This document shows, piece after piece, positions 9,153 through 18,014 of a stretch of 64,000 nt of DNA (position 1 is its first letter; each line of letters opens with the position of its first letter). Position numbers and translations under genes: made by a program. Under the pieces are notes generated by a model. That model was not told the DNA's origin and made no database searches. It saw nothing but the letters and a program-made list of their open reading frames with translations. The stretch is from MH13 sp042140245 (GTDB lineage: Bacteria; Pseudomonadota; Alphaproteobacteria; Rhizobiales; MH13), in NCBI RefSeq assembly GCF_042140245.1, contig NZ_CP159483.1:2790001-2854000 (forward strand), given 5' to 3'.

Positions 9153-10007
9153 TTAAGCTTCGCTCTTTGCCTGTTGCCAGGCATTTTCCATTGTCTCCAG
9201 GGAGGCGTTGCCGACAGGGGTCGATGTGCCCTCCAAAGCCTTCTCAACCCACTGAAACCTTTGAATAAATTTCTGATTTGTGCTTTCAAGTGCAACGGTC
9301 GGGTCAATATCCAGTTTTCGCGCCAGGTTTGTGACCACGAAAAGAACATCGCCTATTTCATCCTCAAGCCTCGATCTGTCTTGAGGAGCAGCTGCTAGCT
9401 CTTCGGCGACCTCGTCAGTTTCTTCGGCAAGCTTGTCCATCACTGCCTGTGGAGTTGGCCAGTCAAAGCCGACGCTTGCGGCTTTGGCTTGCAGCTTGAA
9501 GGCGCGTTGAAGGGCGGGCAGGGTGGTCGGCACCCCGTCTAGAGCACTTGCTGGTTTGTCATCGCCCTCGCCTTGATTTTGCGACGCACGTCGGGCTCGC
9601 TTCTCTGCTCTTTCTTCGGACTTGATTTCTTCCCAGCGCACTTTCACGGCTTGAGGATCGTTGCGATCAATATCGCCGAAGACATGCGGGTGGCGGCGGA
9701 TCATTTTTGTCGTCACTGCAGCCACGACATCGTGGAAGGCAAATGAGCCTTCTTCTTTGGCCATCTGCGCGTGGAAAACGACTTGAAGCAAAAGGTCACC
9801 CAACTCGTCGCAGAGATCTTCTTTATCGTTGCGTTGGATTGCGTCGGCGACTTCATAGGCCTCTTCGATGGTGTAGGGCGCGATCGATGAGAAACTCTGT
9901 TCCACATCCCAAGGGCAACCTGTCTTTGGGTCACGCAGCTTGGCCATGATGGCGAGCAAGGTCGACAGCTCACCGGGTGGGCCGTCTGTTGATCCATTGT
10001 CGCTCAT
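9153..10007 (-). CDS. mazG: Nucleoside triphosphate pyrophosphohydrolase MazG
   Basis: Hydrolyses NTPs and dNTPs to monophosphates and PPi, cleaning the nucleotide pool. Two MazG helical domains are present: the first with GCPWDVEQSFSSI and the EExxE-type metal-binding run TIEEAYEVADAI, the second with GFDWPTPQAVMDKLAEETDE and EDEIGDVLF. The start at 10007 is preferred since GGAG lies 7 nt before it; an in-frame ATG at 10019 has no such site and would add four residues. Downstream it converges with hflX. The linker between the domains (about 125-150) is charged and low in complexity. Confidence 0.95.
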   Translation of the reverse strand: MSDNGSTDGPPGELSTLLAIMAKLRDPKTGCPWDVEQSFSSIAPYTIEEAYEVADAIQRNDKEDLCDELGDLLLQVVFHAQMAKEEGSFAFHDVVAAVTTKMIRRHPHVFGDIDRNDPQAVKVRWEEIKSEERAEKRARRASQNQGEGDDKPASALDGVPTTLPALQRAFKLQAKAASVGFDWPTPQAVMDKLAEETDEVAEELAAAPQDRSRLEDEIGDVLFVVTNLARKLDIDPTVALESTNQKFIQRFQWVEKALEGTSTPVGNASLETMENAWQQAKSEA

Positions 10008-10164
10008 TGGCAGCTCCATGCTTTTGCATCAGCAAGTCTAACGCAGGACTGCATGGCGATCGTGGGTGGTGGACATCCAATGGGGTAGAACCCACAAGAA
10101 AGACATACATTTATCCGATAAGATATATTATGGAACCAAAAAGCGCGCTGAAACCCCGACTTAG

Positions 10165-10977
10165 CTAGGAAATAGCGACCTCTAGTCCATCGTAGGCTGG
10201 TTCAATGCTGTTTGGTGTTTCACTGAGCAGCGTCTCATAATCCAAATCGTTGTGCAGATTGGTGAGAATGGTGCGCTTCGGCTGCACGCTGCTATGCAGA
10301 GCCAGTGCCTTTTCAAGATTGAAGTGGCTCGGATGTGGCTTGCGGCGCAAGCTGTCGATAATCAACACGTCGAGCGCATGAAAATGCGCCATGCTTGCTT
10401 TCGGTATCGCGCTGACGTCCGGCAGATAAAGCAAGCCGCCAATACGAAAGCCAAGTGCAGTGATATCGCCGTGATCCACAGGCACAGGTGTCAGCTCGAT
10501 TGAACCGCCAGCACCATCAATGACGACTTGGCGATCATGCTCTAAAACCTGTCTATCCAAGATTGGTGGATAACCTGAGCCAGGCGGTGTATGGAACACA
10601 TAACCGAAAGCCGCACTAGCACGCTCGAAGGTCCGATTGTCCATATGAACTGAAATGCGCGAGCGCTGTATCAGCGCAAACGGGCGCATGTCGTCTATCC
10701 CATGAAGATGATCTGCATGTTCATGGGTGTAAACAACGCCATCAAGACAAGGAACTTGAGCATCCAACATTTGGGCACGGAAGTCTGGGCCGGTGTCGAT
10801 TACGCAATAGGTGGTTCCATTGGGCCCATTGCGAGTGAGGAGGGCCGAACAGCGCCTTCGGTGATTTTTCTGGTTGCTCGGGTCGCAATCGCCCCAACGC
10901 TCTTTGTGGGTTGTCCCCCCTACCCTAGGCACGCCAGCCGATGACGCGCATCCAAGAATGGTAAGCGTCAGCGTCAT
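10165..10977 (-). CDS. PhnP-like MBL-fold metallo-hydrolase
   Basis: Metallo-beta-lactamase-fold phosphodiesterase-like hydrolase of the family that often follows tatD in alphaproteobacteria. Visible metal ligands are THEHADHLHG (HxHxDH), VDHGD further on, and a later His region (LHNDLDYE). The N-terminal GCASSAGVPR is typical of the PhnP/YycJ-like group. The ATG at 10977 shares one base with the tatD stop (TGATG), implying coupling. PhnP itself hydrolyses 5-phosphoribosyl 1,2-cyclic phosphate, but no other phn genes are here, so the substrate cannot be assigned. Confidence 0.88.
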   Translation of the reverse strand: MTLTLTILGCASSAGVPRVGGTTHKERWGDCDPSNQKNHRRRCSALLTRNGPNGTTYCVIDTGPDFRAQMLDAQVPCLDGVVYTHEHADHLHGIDDMRPFALIQRSRISVHMDNRTFERASAAFGYVFHTPPGSGYPPILDRQVLEHDRQVVIDGAGGSIELTPVPVDHGDITALGFRIGGLLYLPDVSAIPKASMAHFHALDVLIIDSLRRKPHPSHFNLEKALALHSSVQPKRTILTNLHNDLDYETLLSETPNSIEPAYDGLEVAIS

Positions 10978-11756
10978 CAAAGTTTTGCCTTGCTGAAAAG
11001 GCGCTGAAAATTTCGAGTTGTCAGGTCAGCAATCTGATCTGCTTGGATATTGCGTACATCGGCAAGCACGCGAGCGGTGTGAGATACAAAAGCCGGTTCG
11101 TTGCGCTTGCCACGAAACGGCACAGGGGCGAGGTACGGCGCGTCTGTTTCAACGAGCAGCCGGTCTTCTGGAACTTGGGCTGCGATGCCGCGCAGCTCTT
11201 CAGCCGTTTTGAACGTCAAGATTCCCGAGAACGAAACGTACGCTCCTAAGGCGATACCTCGTTTCGCGAGTTCCAAGCCAGAAGAGAAGCAGTGCAGTAC
11301 CATCGGAAAAGCGCCATCGGTCTCATACGCTTCCTCTAAAATGGCGGCCATATCATCATCGGCCGAACGTGCATGGATAACCAGCGGCAAGCCTGTAACT
11401 CGAGCCGCTTTGATATGGCGTTTCAGCCCTCCGGCCTGCGCTTCACGCGGCGCGTTGTCATAGTGGTAATCCAGACCCGCCTCGCCAATTGCTACCACCT
11501 TTGGGTGTTCGGAAAGTGTCACCAGGTCGTCTACCGTAACATCAGGTTCTTCGCCGGCATTGTGTGGATGGGTACCAACAGAACAGGTAACGCTGTCGTA
11601 GGCCTCAGCCACGTCCTTGATCTGGTTGAATTTCTTTACACGCGTACAAATCGTGACCATATGCCCGATACCGGCATCGTTGGCGCGCGCAACGACTGCA
11701 TCACGCTCAGGCTCAAAGTCCGGAAAATCAAGGTGGCAATGGCTATCGACGAGCAA
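10977..11756 (-). CDS. tatD: TatD family deoxyribonuclease
   Basis: Metal-dependent DNase/hydrolase of the amidohydrolase superfamily. The open frame runs back into metG to 11894, but homology to TatD begins at LVDSHCHLDF, so a TTG at 11756, 4 nt after the metG stop, is the probable start, with AAGGGG about 10 nt before it. That gives 259 aa, the family's usual length. Metal ligands seen: HCH near the N-terminus, GEAGLDYH, VIHAR, LHCFSSG and ETDAPYL. It is part of the metG-tatD-MBL operon. Confidence 0.94.
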   Translation of the reverse strand: MLVDSHCHLDFPDFEPERDAVVARANDAGIGHMVTICTRVKKFNQIKDVAEAYDSVTCSVGTHPHNAGEEPDVTVDDLVTLSEHPKVVAIGEAGLDYHYDNAPREAQAGGLKRHIKAARVTGLPLVIHARSADDDMAAILEEAYETDGAFPMVLHCFSSGLELAKRGIALGAYVSFSGILTFKTAEELRGIAAQVPEDRLLVETDAPYLAPVPFRGKRNEPAFVSHTARVLADVRNIQADQIADLTTRNFQRLFSKAKL

Positions 11757-11760
11757 GGCG

Positions 11761-13317
11761 TTAGGCCCCTTGCCCGGCTTTGTCGTCTTCAACGTATCGT
11801 GGGAAAATCGGCGTTGGCTTTGGCAAGTTTGTGCCAGCTTTGAGTGCGCTTTCCGCATCAAGATCGGCAAACTGGCGGGATTCGCTTGTAACACTCAGCG
11901 CATCGAGAAGCTTGCCCGCGCTATCGGGCATGACCGGTTGAACCAGCAAGGCGATTTTGCGGATTGTTTCAGCTGTGACCCAAAGCACCGTTGCCATCCG
12001 GGCTGGATCTGTTTTCTTCAAAGCCCATGGCTCTTGCGCAGCAAAGTATCGGTTCGCATCAGCCACAACAGACCAGATAGATGTGAGCATCGCGTGCAGC
12101 TCTTGCTTGTCGATGGCTACACGGGCGCGACCCAACAGGGCATCAGCTGATACCAACAGTGCCCTATCGTCGGCAGATAGCTCACCTGGCACAGGTACTT
12201 TGCCGTCGCAATTTTTGCCAATCATTGACAAGGATCGCTGTGCCAAGTTGCCAAGGTCGTTGGCCAAATCGGCGTTGATTCGCCCAACAATCGCCTCGTG
12301 GCTGTAATTGCCGTCTCGCCCAAATGGAACTTCGCGCAGAAAAAAGTAACGGACCTGATCGCGACCATAGTGATCCACCATGGTGAATGGGTCGATGACA
12401 TTGCCAATCGACTTCGACATCTTCTCGCCCTTGTTGAACAAGAAGCCGTGGCCAAACACACGCTTGGGCAGCGCAATGCCTGCCGACATCAAAAAAGCAG
12501 GCCAATACACGGTGTGGAACCGCACAATGTCTTTGCCGATCACGTGTAAGTCTGCTGGCCAGTATTGCCAGCGAGGATCGCTTTCATCGGGAAAGCCAAG
12601 CCCGGTGATGTAGTTGGTGAGAGCATCGACCCAAACATACATCACATGGGCGTCGTCTCCCGGCACTTTGATGCCCCAATTGAATGTGGTGCGAGAGATC
12701 GAAAGGTCTTTTAATCCGCCTTCGACAAACTTCATCACCTCATTACGACGTTCATCCGGCCCAATGAAGCTTGGATTGTCGGTGTAGTGTTTCAGCAAGC
12801 GATCCTGGAAGGCAGAAAGACGAAAGAAGTAGCTTTCTTCCTCGACCCATTCCACGGGTGTGCCGTGCGGTCCAAATCGGACGCCATCATCTTTGAGATG
12901 GGTCTCTTCATCACCGTAATAGGCCTCGTCACGAACTGAGTACCAGCCAGCATAGCTGTCTTTGTAGATGTAGCCCGCATCTTGCATGCGCTGCCAGATT
13001 GCCTGACTGGCCTTGTGATGCCGCTCTTCGGTGGTTCGGATGAAATCGTCGTTCGAGCACCCTAGAACCTCTACCATCTTCTCAAACTGGGGAGCGTTCT
13101 GATCAGCGAGTTCAGCGGGCGTCATGCCCGCCTCACGCGCCGTCTTGTCCATTTTCAAGCCGTGCTCATCCGTGCCGGTGAGAAAGCGCACATCATACCC
13201 ATCCAACCGTTTGAAGCGAGCAATGGCATCGGTGGCGAGCGCCTCATAGGCGTGGCCGATATGCGGCTTGCCGTTGGGATAGGAAATGGCTGTGGTGATG
13301 TAGAAGCGTTGGGACAT
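11761..13317 (-). CDS. metG: Methionyl-tRNA synthetase
   Basis: Charges tRNA-Met. Class I synthetase: the HIGH motif appears as PNGKPHIGHAYEAL near residue 15-28 and the KMSKS motif as GEKMSKSIGN at about residue 303. At 518 aa it is the short form without the C-terminal tRNA-binding (Trbp111-like) domain. It lies in an operon between holB and tatD, as in many Hyphomicrobiales. The ATG at 13317 starts MSQRFYITTAISYPNG directly before the HIGH region. Confidence 0.97.
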   Translation of the reverse strand: MSQRFYITTAISYPNGKPHIGHAYEALATDAIARFKRLDGYDVRFLTGTDEHGLKMDKTAREAGMTPAELADQNAPQFEKMVEVLGCSNDDFIRTTEERHHKASQAIWQRMQDAGYIYKDSYAGWYSVRDEAYYGDEETHLKDDGVRFGPHGTPVEWVEEESYFFRLSAFQDRLLKHYTDNPSFIGPDERRNEVMKFVEGGLKDLSISRTTFNWGIKVPGDDAHVMYVWVDALTNYITGLGFPDESDPRWQYWPADLHVIGKDIVRFHTVYWPAFLMSAGIALPKRVFGHGFLFNKGEKMSKSIGNVIDPFTMVDHYGRDQVRYFFLREVPFGRDGNYSHEAIVGRINADLANDLGNLAQRSLSMIGKNCDGKVPVPGELSADDRALLVSADALLGRARVAIDKQELHAMLTSIWSVVADANRYFAAQEPWALKKTDPARMATVLWVTAETIRKIALLVQPVMPDSAGKLLDALSVTSESRQFADLDAESALKAGTNLPKPTPIFPRYVEDDKAGQGA

Positions 13318-13349
13318 AGAACGAATGTAAGCTTTCGGCGCGGAGGGAT

Positions 13350-14417
13350 TTACCCCTGGCTATAGACCTGATCGAGTTGGTCGAAAAGCACCATGATGCG
13401 TTCTGATACATCCAAATTGATCGCTTGGTGTGTGCGTATCGCCGCTGTGTGCTCGCTCCAGAGTGCGGCGAGCCTCTGTTGTGGGATCAGACCTTTTGTT
13501 GGCGGGGGTGTTGCTAGCCCCTCTGGCTCGCTCTCTTCCCTAACGCGTCTTGAAAGCCAGTCTTCTATCAGGCCGAGCAATAGCTCGCGCACTTCAGGCG
13601 ACATGGCTGTCAAGCTCGCTGAAAACATCAAGCGAGCTGCCATCGTTTTGCTGTCTGGGCGTTCCCCGGTTTCGCCTGCAAGCTTGCAGAAGTCTTGATA
13701 GGCATCGAGCGCTTGGCTGTCTTTCGATAAGCTAAGCATGTGCCCTGCCCTGCCGCCAGAAAGCGCGATAGCGGTGTCACTAAGGTTCATGCCGCTTGTT
13801 GATTGAGCCAAGTCTCCCATCTCCTCGGCGCTCAAAGGTGCAAACGCCAAATGGCGGCATCGCGAACGGATTGTTGGCAAGACCTGATTAAGAGCGTGGG
13901 CGACCAAGAAGATCACGGTTTTTTGAGACGGTTCTTCCAACGGCTTAAGCAGAGCGTTGGCACCTTCAACGTTCAACTCGTCGACGGCATCAACAGCCAG
14001 TACCCGCCATCCACCGTACGCGGCGGTTGATTGCAGCTTGTGAAGCGTAGAGCGAACCGCGCCAACGGGAATTGTCTTTGGTAGCTTTTTGCCATCACTG
14101 CTTGTTTGCCTGTCAATCCAATGAAGGTCCGGGTGAGCACCCTGAGCAACCAGTCTTGCGTCCGCATGGTTGAGATCGATCTCGAGCCCATTGACCGCCT
14201 TACGAGCGTTTTCGGCAACCAGGTAGGCAGCTGCTTGCGCGGCAAAACGCGCTTTGCCGACGCCTTTTGAGCCGTGCAGCAGCCAGCCGTGATGCATGCG
14301 ACCGCTTTGTAGCGCGTCTAGGAAAGCGCCTTGAGCGCTCTTATGGCCAACCAAAGGCTGGTCGAGCGGTAAGCCGGGTCGGGCAATGGTGTCTTTGGCG
14401 GTGGCTTTGCGCGCCAT
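13350..14417 (-). CDS. holB: DNA polymerase III subunit delta'
   Basis: Clamp-loader subunit of DNA polymerase III. Residues 20-200 form an AAA+-like module with GSKGVGKARFAAQ in the P-loop position and the sensor-1 region LLKPLEEPSQKTVIFLVAH; SRC appears as TIRSRCRHLAF. In delta' proteins the P-loop is usually degenerate; here the GxxGxGK pattern is kept. The C-terminal domain is less conserved. Start ATG at 14417, 3 nt after the tmk stop. The tmk-holB-metG-tatD order supports the call. Confidence 0.93.
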   Translation of the reverse strand: MARKATAKDTIARPGLPLDQPLVGHKSAQGAFLDALQSGRMHHGWLLHGSKGVGKARFAAQAAAYLVAENARKAVNGLEIDLNHADARLVAQGAHPDLHWIDRQTSSDGKKLPKTIPVGAVRSTLHKLQSTAAYGGWRVLAVDAVDELNVEGANALLKPLEEPSQKTVIFLVAHALNQVLPTIRSRCRHLAFAPLSAEEMGDLAQSTSGMNLSDTAIALSGGRAGHMLSLSKDSQALDAYQDFCKLAGETGERPDSKTMAARLMFSASLTAMSPEVRELLLGLIEDWLSRRVREESEPEGLATPPPTKGLIPQQRLAALWSEHTAAIRTHQAINLDVSERIMVLFDQLDQVYSQG

Positions 14418-14420
14418 TGG

Positions 14421-15092
14421 CTAAACCAGACCACGAAGGCGTAGGCTATCGCGGATCGTAAGCGCCACCGTGTTTGGCTTTCCTGCACCGTCAATCAAGA
14501 TGCATCGTTTGGGAAAAGTATCGCAAAGCCAGCGGAAACCCTCTGAGACTTTGTCATGGAAGCTTTGGTCTTCCTTCTCAAAACGATCGTCGCCATCATC
14601 TTTGGTCGACAAGCGGGCTTTGCGGCGTGTCTTGGATACATCCGCATCGACGTCCAAAACATAGGTAACTTCTGGCATCAGGTCGTCTGTCGCGATCGCT
14701 TCAAGTTGATCGATCGTTTCGGGGAGCAAACCACCAACATAACCCTGATAAATGCGCGTGGAATCAGCGTAGCGGTCGCACACCACCACTTGGTTGCTGG
14801 CCAATGCTGGTTTGATAACAAGGTCAACATGTTCGCGGCGAGCAGAGGTCAGTAGACAAGCTTCGGCCAGAGGGCCTTTTTCAGCTGCATGGCCGCCAAG
14901 AAGCACCTCACGTACAATCTTCCCGCCTGGGGAACCTCCTGGCTCGCGCGTTTCAAGCACGTCGTACCCTTCCTCGCGCAGCGTCTCACCAAGCATTGCC
15001 GCTTGCGTGGACTTGCCAGACCCTTCTCCGCCTTCAAATGAAATGAAATAGCCACCCGTCGGCTGCTTTGCTGCTTTTTTATTTGATGGCAT
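14421..15092 (-). CDS. tmk: Thymidylate kinase
   Basis: Phosphorylates dTMP to dTDP. P-loop FEGGEGSGKSTQAAML at residues about 19-34, then ETREPGGSPGG (DRX-type substrate loop), CDRYADSTRIYQG and the lid region. At 223 aa it is slightly longer than the family's ~210 because of a lysine-rich N-terminal extension (MPSNKKAAKQPTGG). It sits between the D,D-carboxypeptidase homologue and holB with 3-nt gaps on both sides, so these genes are almost certainly co-transcribed. Confidence 0.96.
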   Translation of the reverse strand: MPSNKKAAKQPTGGYFISFEGGEGSGKSTQAAMLGETLREEGYDVLETREPGGSPGGKIVREVLLGGHAAEKGPLAEACLLTSARREHVDLVIKPALASNQVVVCDRYADSTRIYQGYVGGLLPETIDQLEAIATDDLMPEVTYVLDVDADVSKTRRKARLSTKDDGDDRFEKEDQSFHDKVSEGFRWLCDTFPKRCILIDGAGKPNTVALTIRDSLRLRGLV

Positions 15093-15095
15093 GGC

Positions 15096-16325
15096 TTAAA
15101 AGCTTCCCGCGAACGAGATGGGCGGGATCCAACCGAGCACAAGTTCAAGGAATCCATCGCGCGCGCGCTGAACCATTGATCCTGTTTCGACCTGTGATGC
15201 GGCGACCAAAGGTGTTTCCTGAATGATCGTTCCATCGCGCTCGACGAGCAACCGACCAAGCTGCTGACCTTCTGCGATGGGCGTTGGGATAGGGCTTTCA
15301 TAGACAACGCGGGCACGAACCCGATCGACCCCTTCGCGTGGAAGTAGGAGTTCTAAGGCTCCCTGCTCTGCCATCAAGCCAACTTGACGTTGCGCGCCCC
15401 CATAGGTGCGGGCAAACGCTATGGGTTCGCCTGGCTCGGCCACACGCACAGTACGAAAGTCTTCAAAGGCATAGCGAACAAGGCGACGCGCTTCGTCGAC
15501 CCGGCCTTCAGGCGTATCAACGCCAGACAAGGCAAACACAACTCTGCGGCCGTCACGAATAACCGATCCTACAAGACCGTACTGGGCTTCATCGCTAAAC
15601 CCTGCAAACAAGCCGTCAGCACCTGCAATTTGGTTGAAAATCGGGTTTCTGTTGCGCTGCGTGATGTTGTTCCAGGAGAACTGGTCTTCGGCAAACATCG
15701 CATAGAGGTTGGGGTGCGAGTCGATAAGAGCCGTCGTTGCGACCACCAAATCGCGAGCTGTTGTGTACATGCCGCGCTCCGGTTGTCCCGTTGAGTTGGT
15801 GAAGGCACTGTTTGTTGCGCCATAGCTCATGGCAAGTTCGCTCATTTGCTCGGCAAAGGCTTCTTCACTACCGGCAATACCTTCAGCCAATGCGATGGCA
15901 GCATCGTTTCCAGAGATGATTGTTAGGCCACGTAAGAGATCTGCGATTGCCACCGAGCTTCCCAGTTCAGCGAACATGGCTGCTCGACCAGAGGGGCCCC
16001 CACCCCTGCGCCACGCGTCCTCACTTATTGGAAATGTAGTCTCAAGATCAAAGGTGCCCTGAGCAATACCATCAAAAACGACGGCGGTGGTAAGGGTCTT
16101 GGCCATTGACGCCGGTTCAAAGCGCTCATTGGCCCGCTGCGTATAGAGCACCGTTCGCGAGTTGACATCATAGAGGAAGGCGTAAGGCGCGCGGCTTTCA
16201 AAGGCTTGTGACCAGGCGATTTGGGGAGTGCATACAAGCGCCAGGACACCTAAGACAGAGAGCGCGTAGGTAAAGCTATGTGAGGCGCAGCCTTCGCATG
16301 CGCGCATTGCCTCCCGTGGTGTCAT
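15096..16325 (-). CDS. D-alanyl-D-alanine carboxypeptidase homologue (S11 family) lacking the KTG motif
   Basis: PBP5/DacF-like periplasmic protein of 409 aa. An N-terminal hydrophobic stretch (about 20-39, ending AWSQA) looks like a signal peptide. SxxK is present as S73-M-A-K76 and SxN as SGND near residue 138. The third catalytic motif, normally DGLKTG, reads ADGLFAGFSDEA: K-T-G is replaced by F240-A241-G242, read directly from codons TTT GCA GGG at 15600-15608. The surrounding sequence and the PBP5 C-terminal beta domain are intact, so no frameshift explains it. It is probably catalytically impaired or has another role. It lies between rlpA and tmk. Confidence 0.88.
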   Translation of the reverse strand: MTPREAMRACEGCASHSFTYALSVLGVLALVCTPQIAWSQAFESRAPYAFLYDVNSRTVLYTQRANERFEPASMAKTLTTAVVFDGIAQGTFDLETTFPISEDAWRRGGGPSGRAAMFAELGSSVAIADLLRGLTIISGNDAAIALAEGIAGSEEAFAEQMSELAMSYGATNSAFTNSTGQPERGMYTTARDLVVATTALIDSHPNLYAMFAEDQFSWNNITQRNRNPIFNQIAGADGLFAGFSDEAQYGLVGSVIRDGRRVVFALSGVDTPEGRVDEARRLVRYAFEDFRTVRVAEPGEPIAFARTYGGAQRQVGLMAEQGALELLLPREGVDRVRARVVYESPIPTPIAEGQQLGRLLVERDGTIIQETPLVAASQVETGSMVQRARDGFLELVLGWIPPISFAGSF

Positions 16326-16375
16326 AGACTCGAGCTCCCGCTGCCGTGCCGACCCGGCCGTGTTGGACGATGAAT

Positions 16376-17863
16376 TTAACTGCTTGTCGTGCCCGTCACA
16401 TACGCGTCGGTGTAGCCTTGGCCAGCCAATCTACGCAAGAGGTCTTGCTCGGCCTGCTCTGTTGGTGCTGGGGCGCGCAGGCGAACTTGAGTTAGTGTCC
16501 TTCCTCGCGATTGCACAGGCTCTGTGACAACCTCGCCAAACGATGCCAGTTCGGAACGCAATCGTGTGACGTTGGCCGGATCGCCAAAAATTCCGATCTG
16601 GATGAGCGCGGTGCGTCCAGCTGCAGGTGTTTCCGTCGCAGTAAGAGCAACGAGTGGCGTTTGTTGCGCTTCGCTCAAATGCGCAACTGCTTGTGATTGT
16701 AGGGCCAAAGCGCTTGCCGCATCCAGAGCGTTTGCACCCGCAGCGCGATGCGCGAGCTCAATACGCGCGCTTTGAGCGGTAGCAGACTGGTTACGTTGGG
16801 TGAAACCAGCTTCAAGATCAGTGGCCATGAAACCAATAGCGGCGCTCGGAATCGGCGCGTTTGGTACAAGACCTCCAGCAGGTTGCACGGTTGGAGTCGA
16901 AAACGCAGCTGGAGCAGACGCTTCCGCACCTGATGGTGGCGCTAGCACCATGGGTGATCCGGTGGCTGGTGCAGAGGGCTGTGACAAGACCGGTGCACGT
17001 TGAACCTGTGGTTCACTTTGTGGCTGACCGAAGAGCGTGTCCAGAAACGACGAACTTTGGGATGAAGCCGTCTGGTTCGCCGCTGATGACTGGGCACTCT
17101 CTGCAAAAGCAATTTGGCTGGACGCAGCAACAGGCGTCGGGGCTGGAACCGGGGCGCGCGCTAACATGGTGCCCGGATCGGCACCGTTCATTGGCTGGCC
17201 ATTGACCTGGGCAGTGGCTTCCATCCAAGCAACATCTTGTCCGTGCAGCGGCGCTTGTCCTTCATATTGAACACGAACGCGCGCCACGCCATCGCCGCGA
17301 AAATCAAGAACGTCAGCGGCTCGTTTTGAAAGATCGATGATCCGGTCGTGAGCAAAAGGACCACGATCATTGATACGAACAACCACGGAATGATTGTTTT
17401 CCAGGTTGGTGACGCGGGCATAGCTCGGCAAAGGCAGCGTTGGGTGTGCCGCCGATAGTGTATATTGGTCAAACACCTCACCATTGGCGGTCAGGCGTCC
17501 GTGAAATCCGGGCCCATACCAGGACGCAACGCCCGTTCGATCGTAGTCTGGGTCCTCACGTGGTGTGTAGAGACGTCCAGCAATGCGATAGGGACGCCCA
17601 ACCTGCGCCCTACCCCCGCCGCGAGGCAGGTTCGTTTCCTGGTCGGTAACGCGTGGACTTGCTGCCACGCCCAGCGCCGCATCGTTGATGCCATCGCCAC
17701 CGCCGCCATCACCACCTGTTGTGACCGCGTTACAACCGGTCAATACCAACGCACAGACGCCAACCACCGCAAGTGCACGGTGAAGCGGCCTTTTAACAAA
17801 GGAGTTGGCAGCGGAGCCCGCAGCCGAAAAGGCGCCTGAAAGCGCCACAGAACATCTCATCAT
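16376..17863 (-). CDS. rlpA: Septal ring lytic transglycosylase RlpA family lipoprotein
   Basis: Outer-membrane lipoprotein that cleaves denuded glycan strands. The start is set at 17863 because a short N-terminal region then leads to a hydrophobic stretch and the lipobox LVLTGC; the frame is open further to 18121 but that extension is unlike a coding N-terminus and the start is uncertain (a second ATG is at 17860). The double-psi beta-barrel domain follows (GVASWYGPGFHGRLTANGE, then VRINDRGPF with the catalytic-type Asp). A long Ala/Pro/Ser/Gln-rich linker precedes a C-terminal SPOR domain (LIQIGIFGDPANVTRLRSEL). Confidence 0.9.
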   Translation of the reverse strand: MMRCSVALSGAFSAAGSAANSFVKRPLHRALAVVGVCALVLTGCNAVTTGGDGGGGDGINDAALGVAASPRVTDQETNLPRGGGRAQVGRPYRIAGRLYTPREDPDYDRTGVASWYGPGFHGRLTANGEVFDQYTLSAAHPTLPLPSYARVTNLENNHSVVVRINDRGPFAHDRIIDLSKRAADVLDFRGDGVARVRVQYEGQAPLHGQDVAWMEATAQVNGQPMNGADPGTMLARAPVPAPTPVAASSQIAFAESAQSSAANQTASSQSSSFLDTLFGQPQSEPQVQRAPVLSQPSAPATGSPMVLAPPSGAEASAPAAFSTPTVQPAGGLVPNAPIPSAAIGFMATDLEAGFTQRNQSATAQSARIELAHRAAGANALDAASALALQSQAVAHLSEAQQTPLVALTATETPAAGRTALIQIGIFGDPANVTRLRSELASFGEVVTEPVQSRGRTLTQVRLRAPAPTEQAEQDLLRRLAGQGYTDAYVTGTTSS

Positions 17864-18014
17864 CACGCCATACTCGATACAAACTGGCGACCGCACGGGC
17901 AACTTAAACACGCAAAGCACGCAGGCGGTTTGCTTCACAAATGGTGAAACTGTGCGTGTAAAGTGACGCATGAGCGTGAAGAAGGCGTTAAGTCTGTTGA
18001 CGTTGAGCGCTCTG

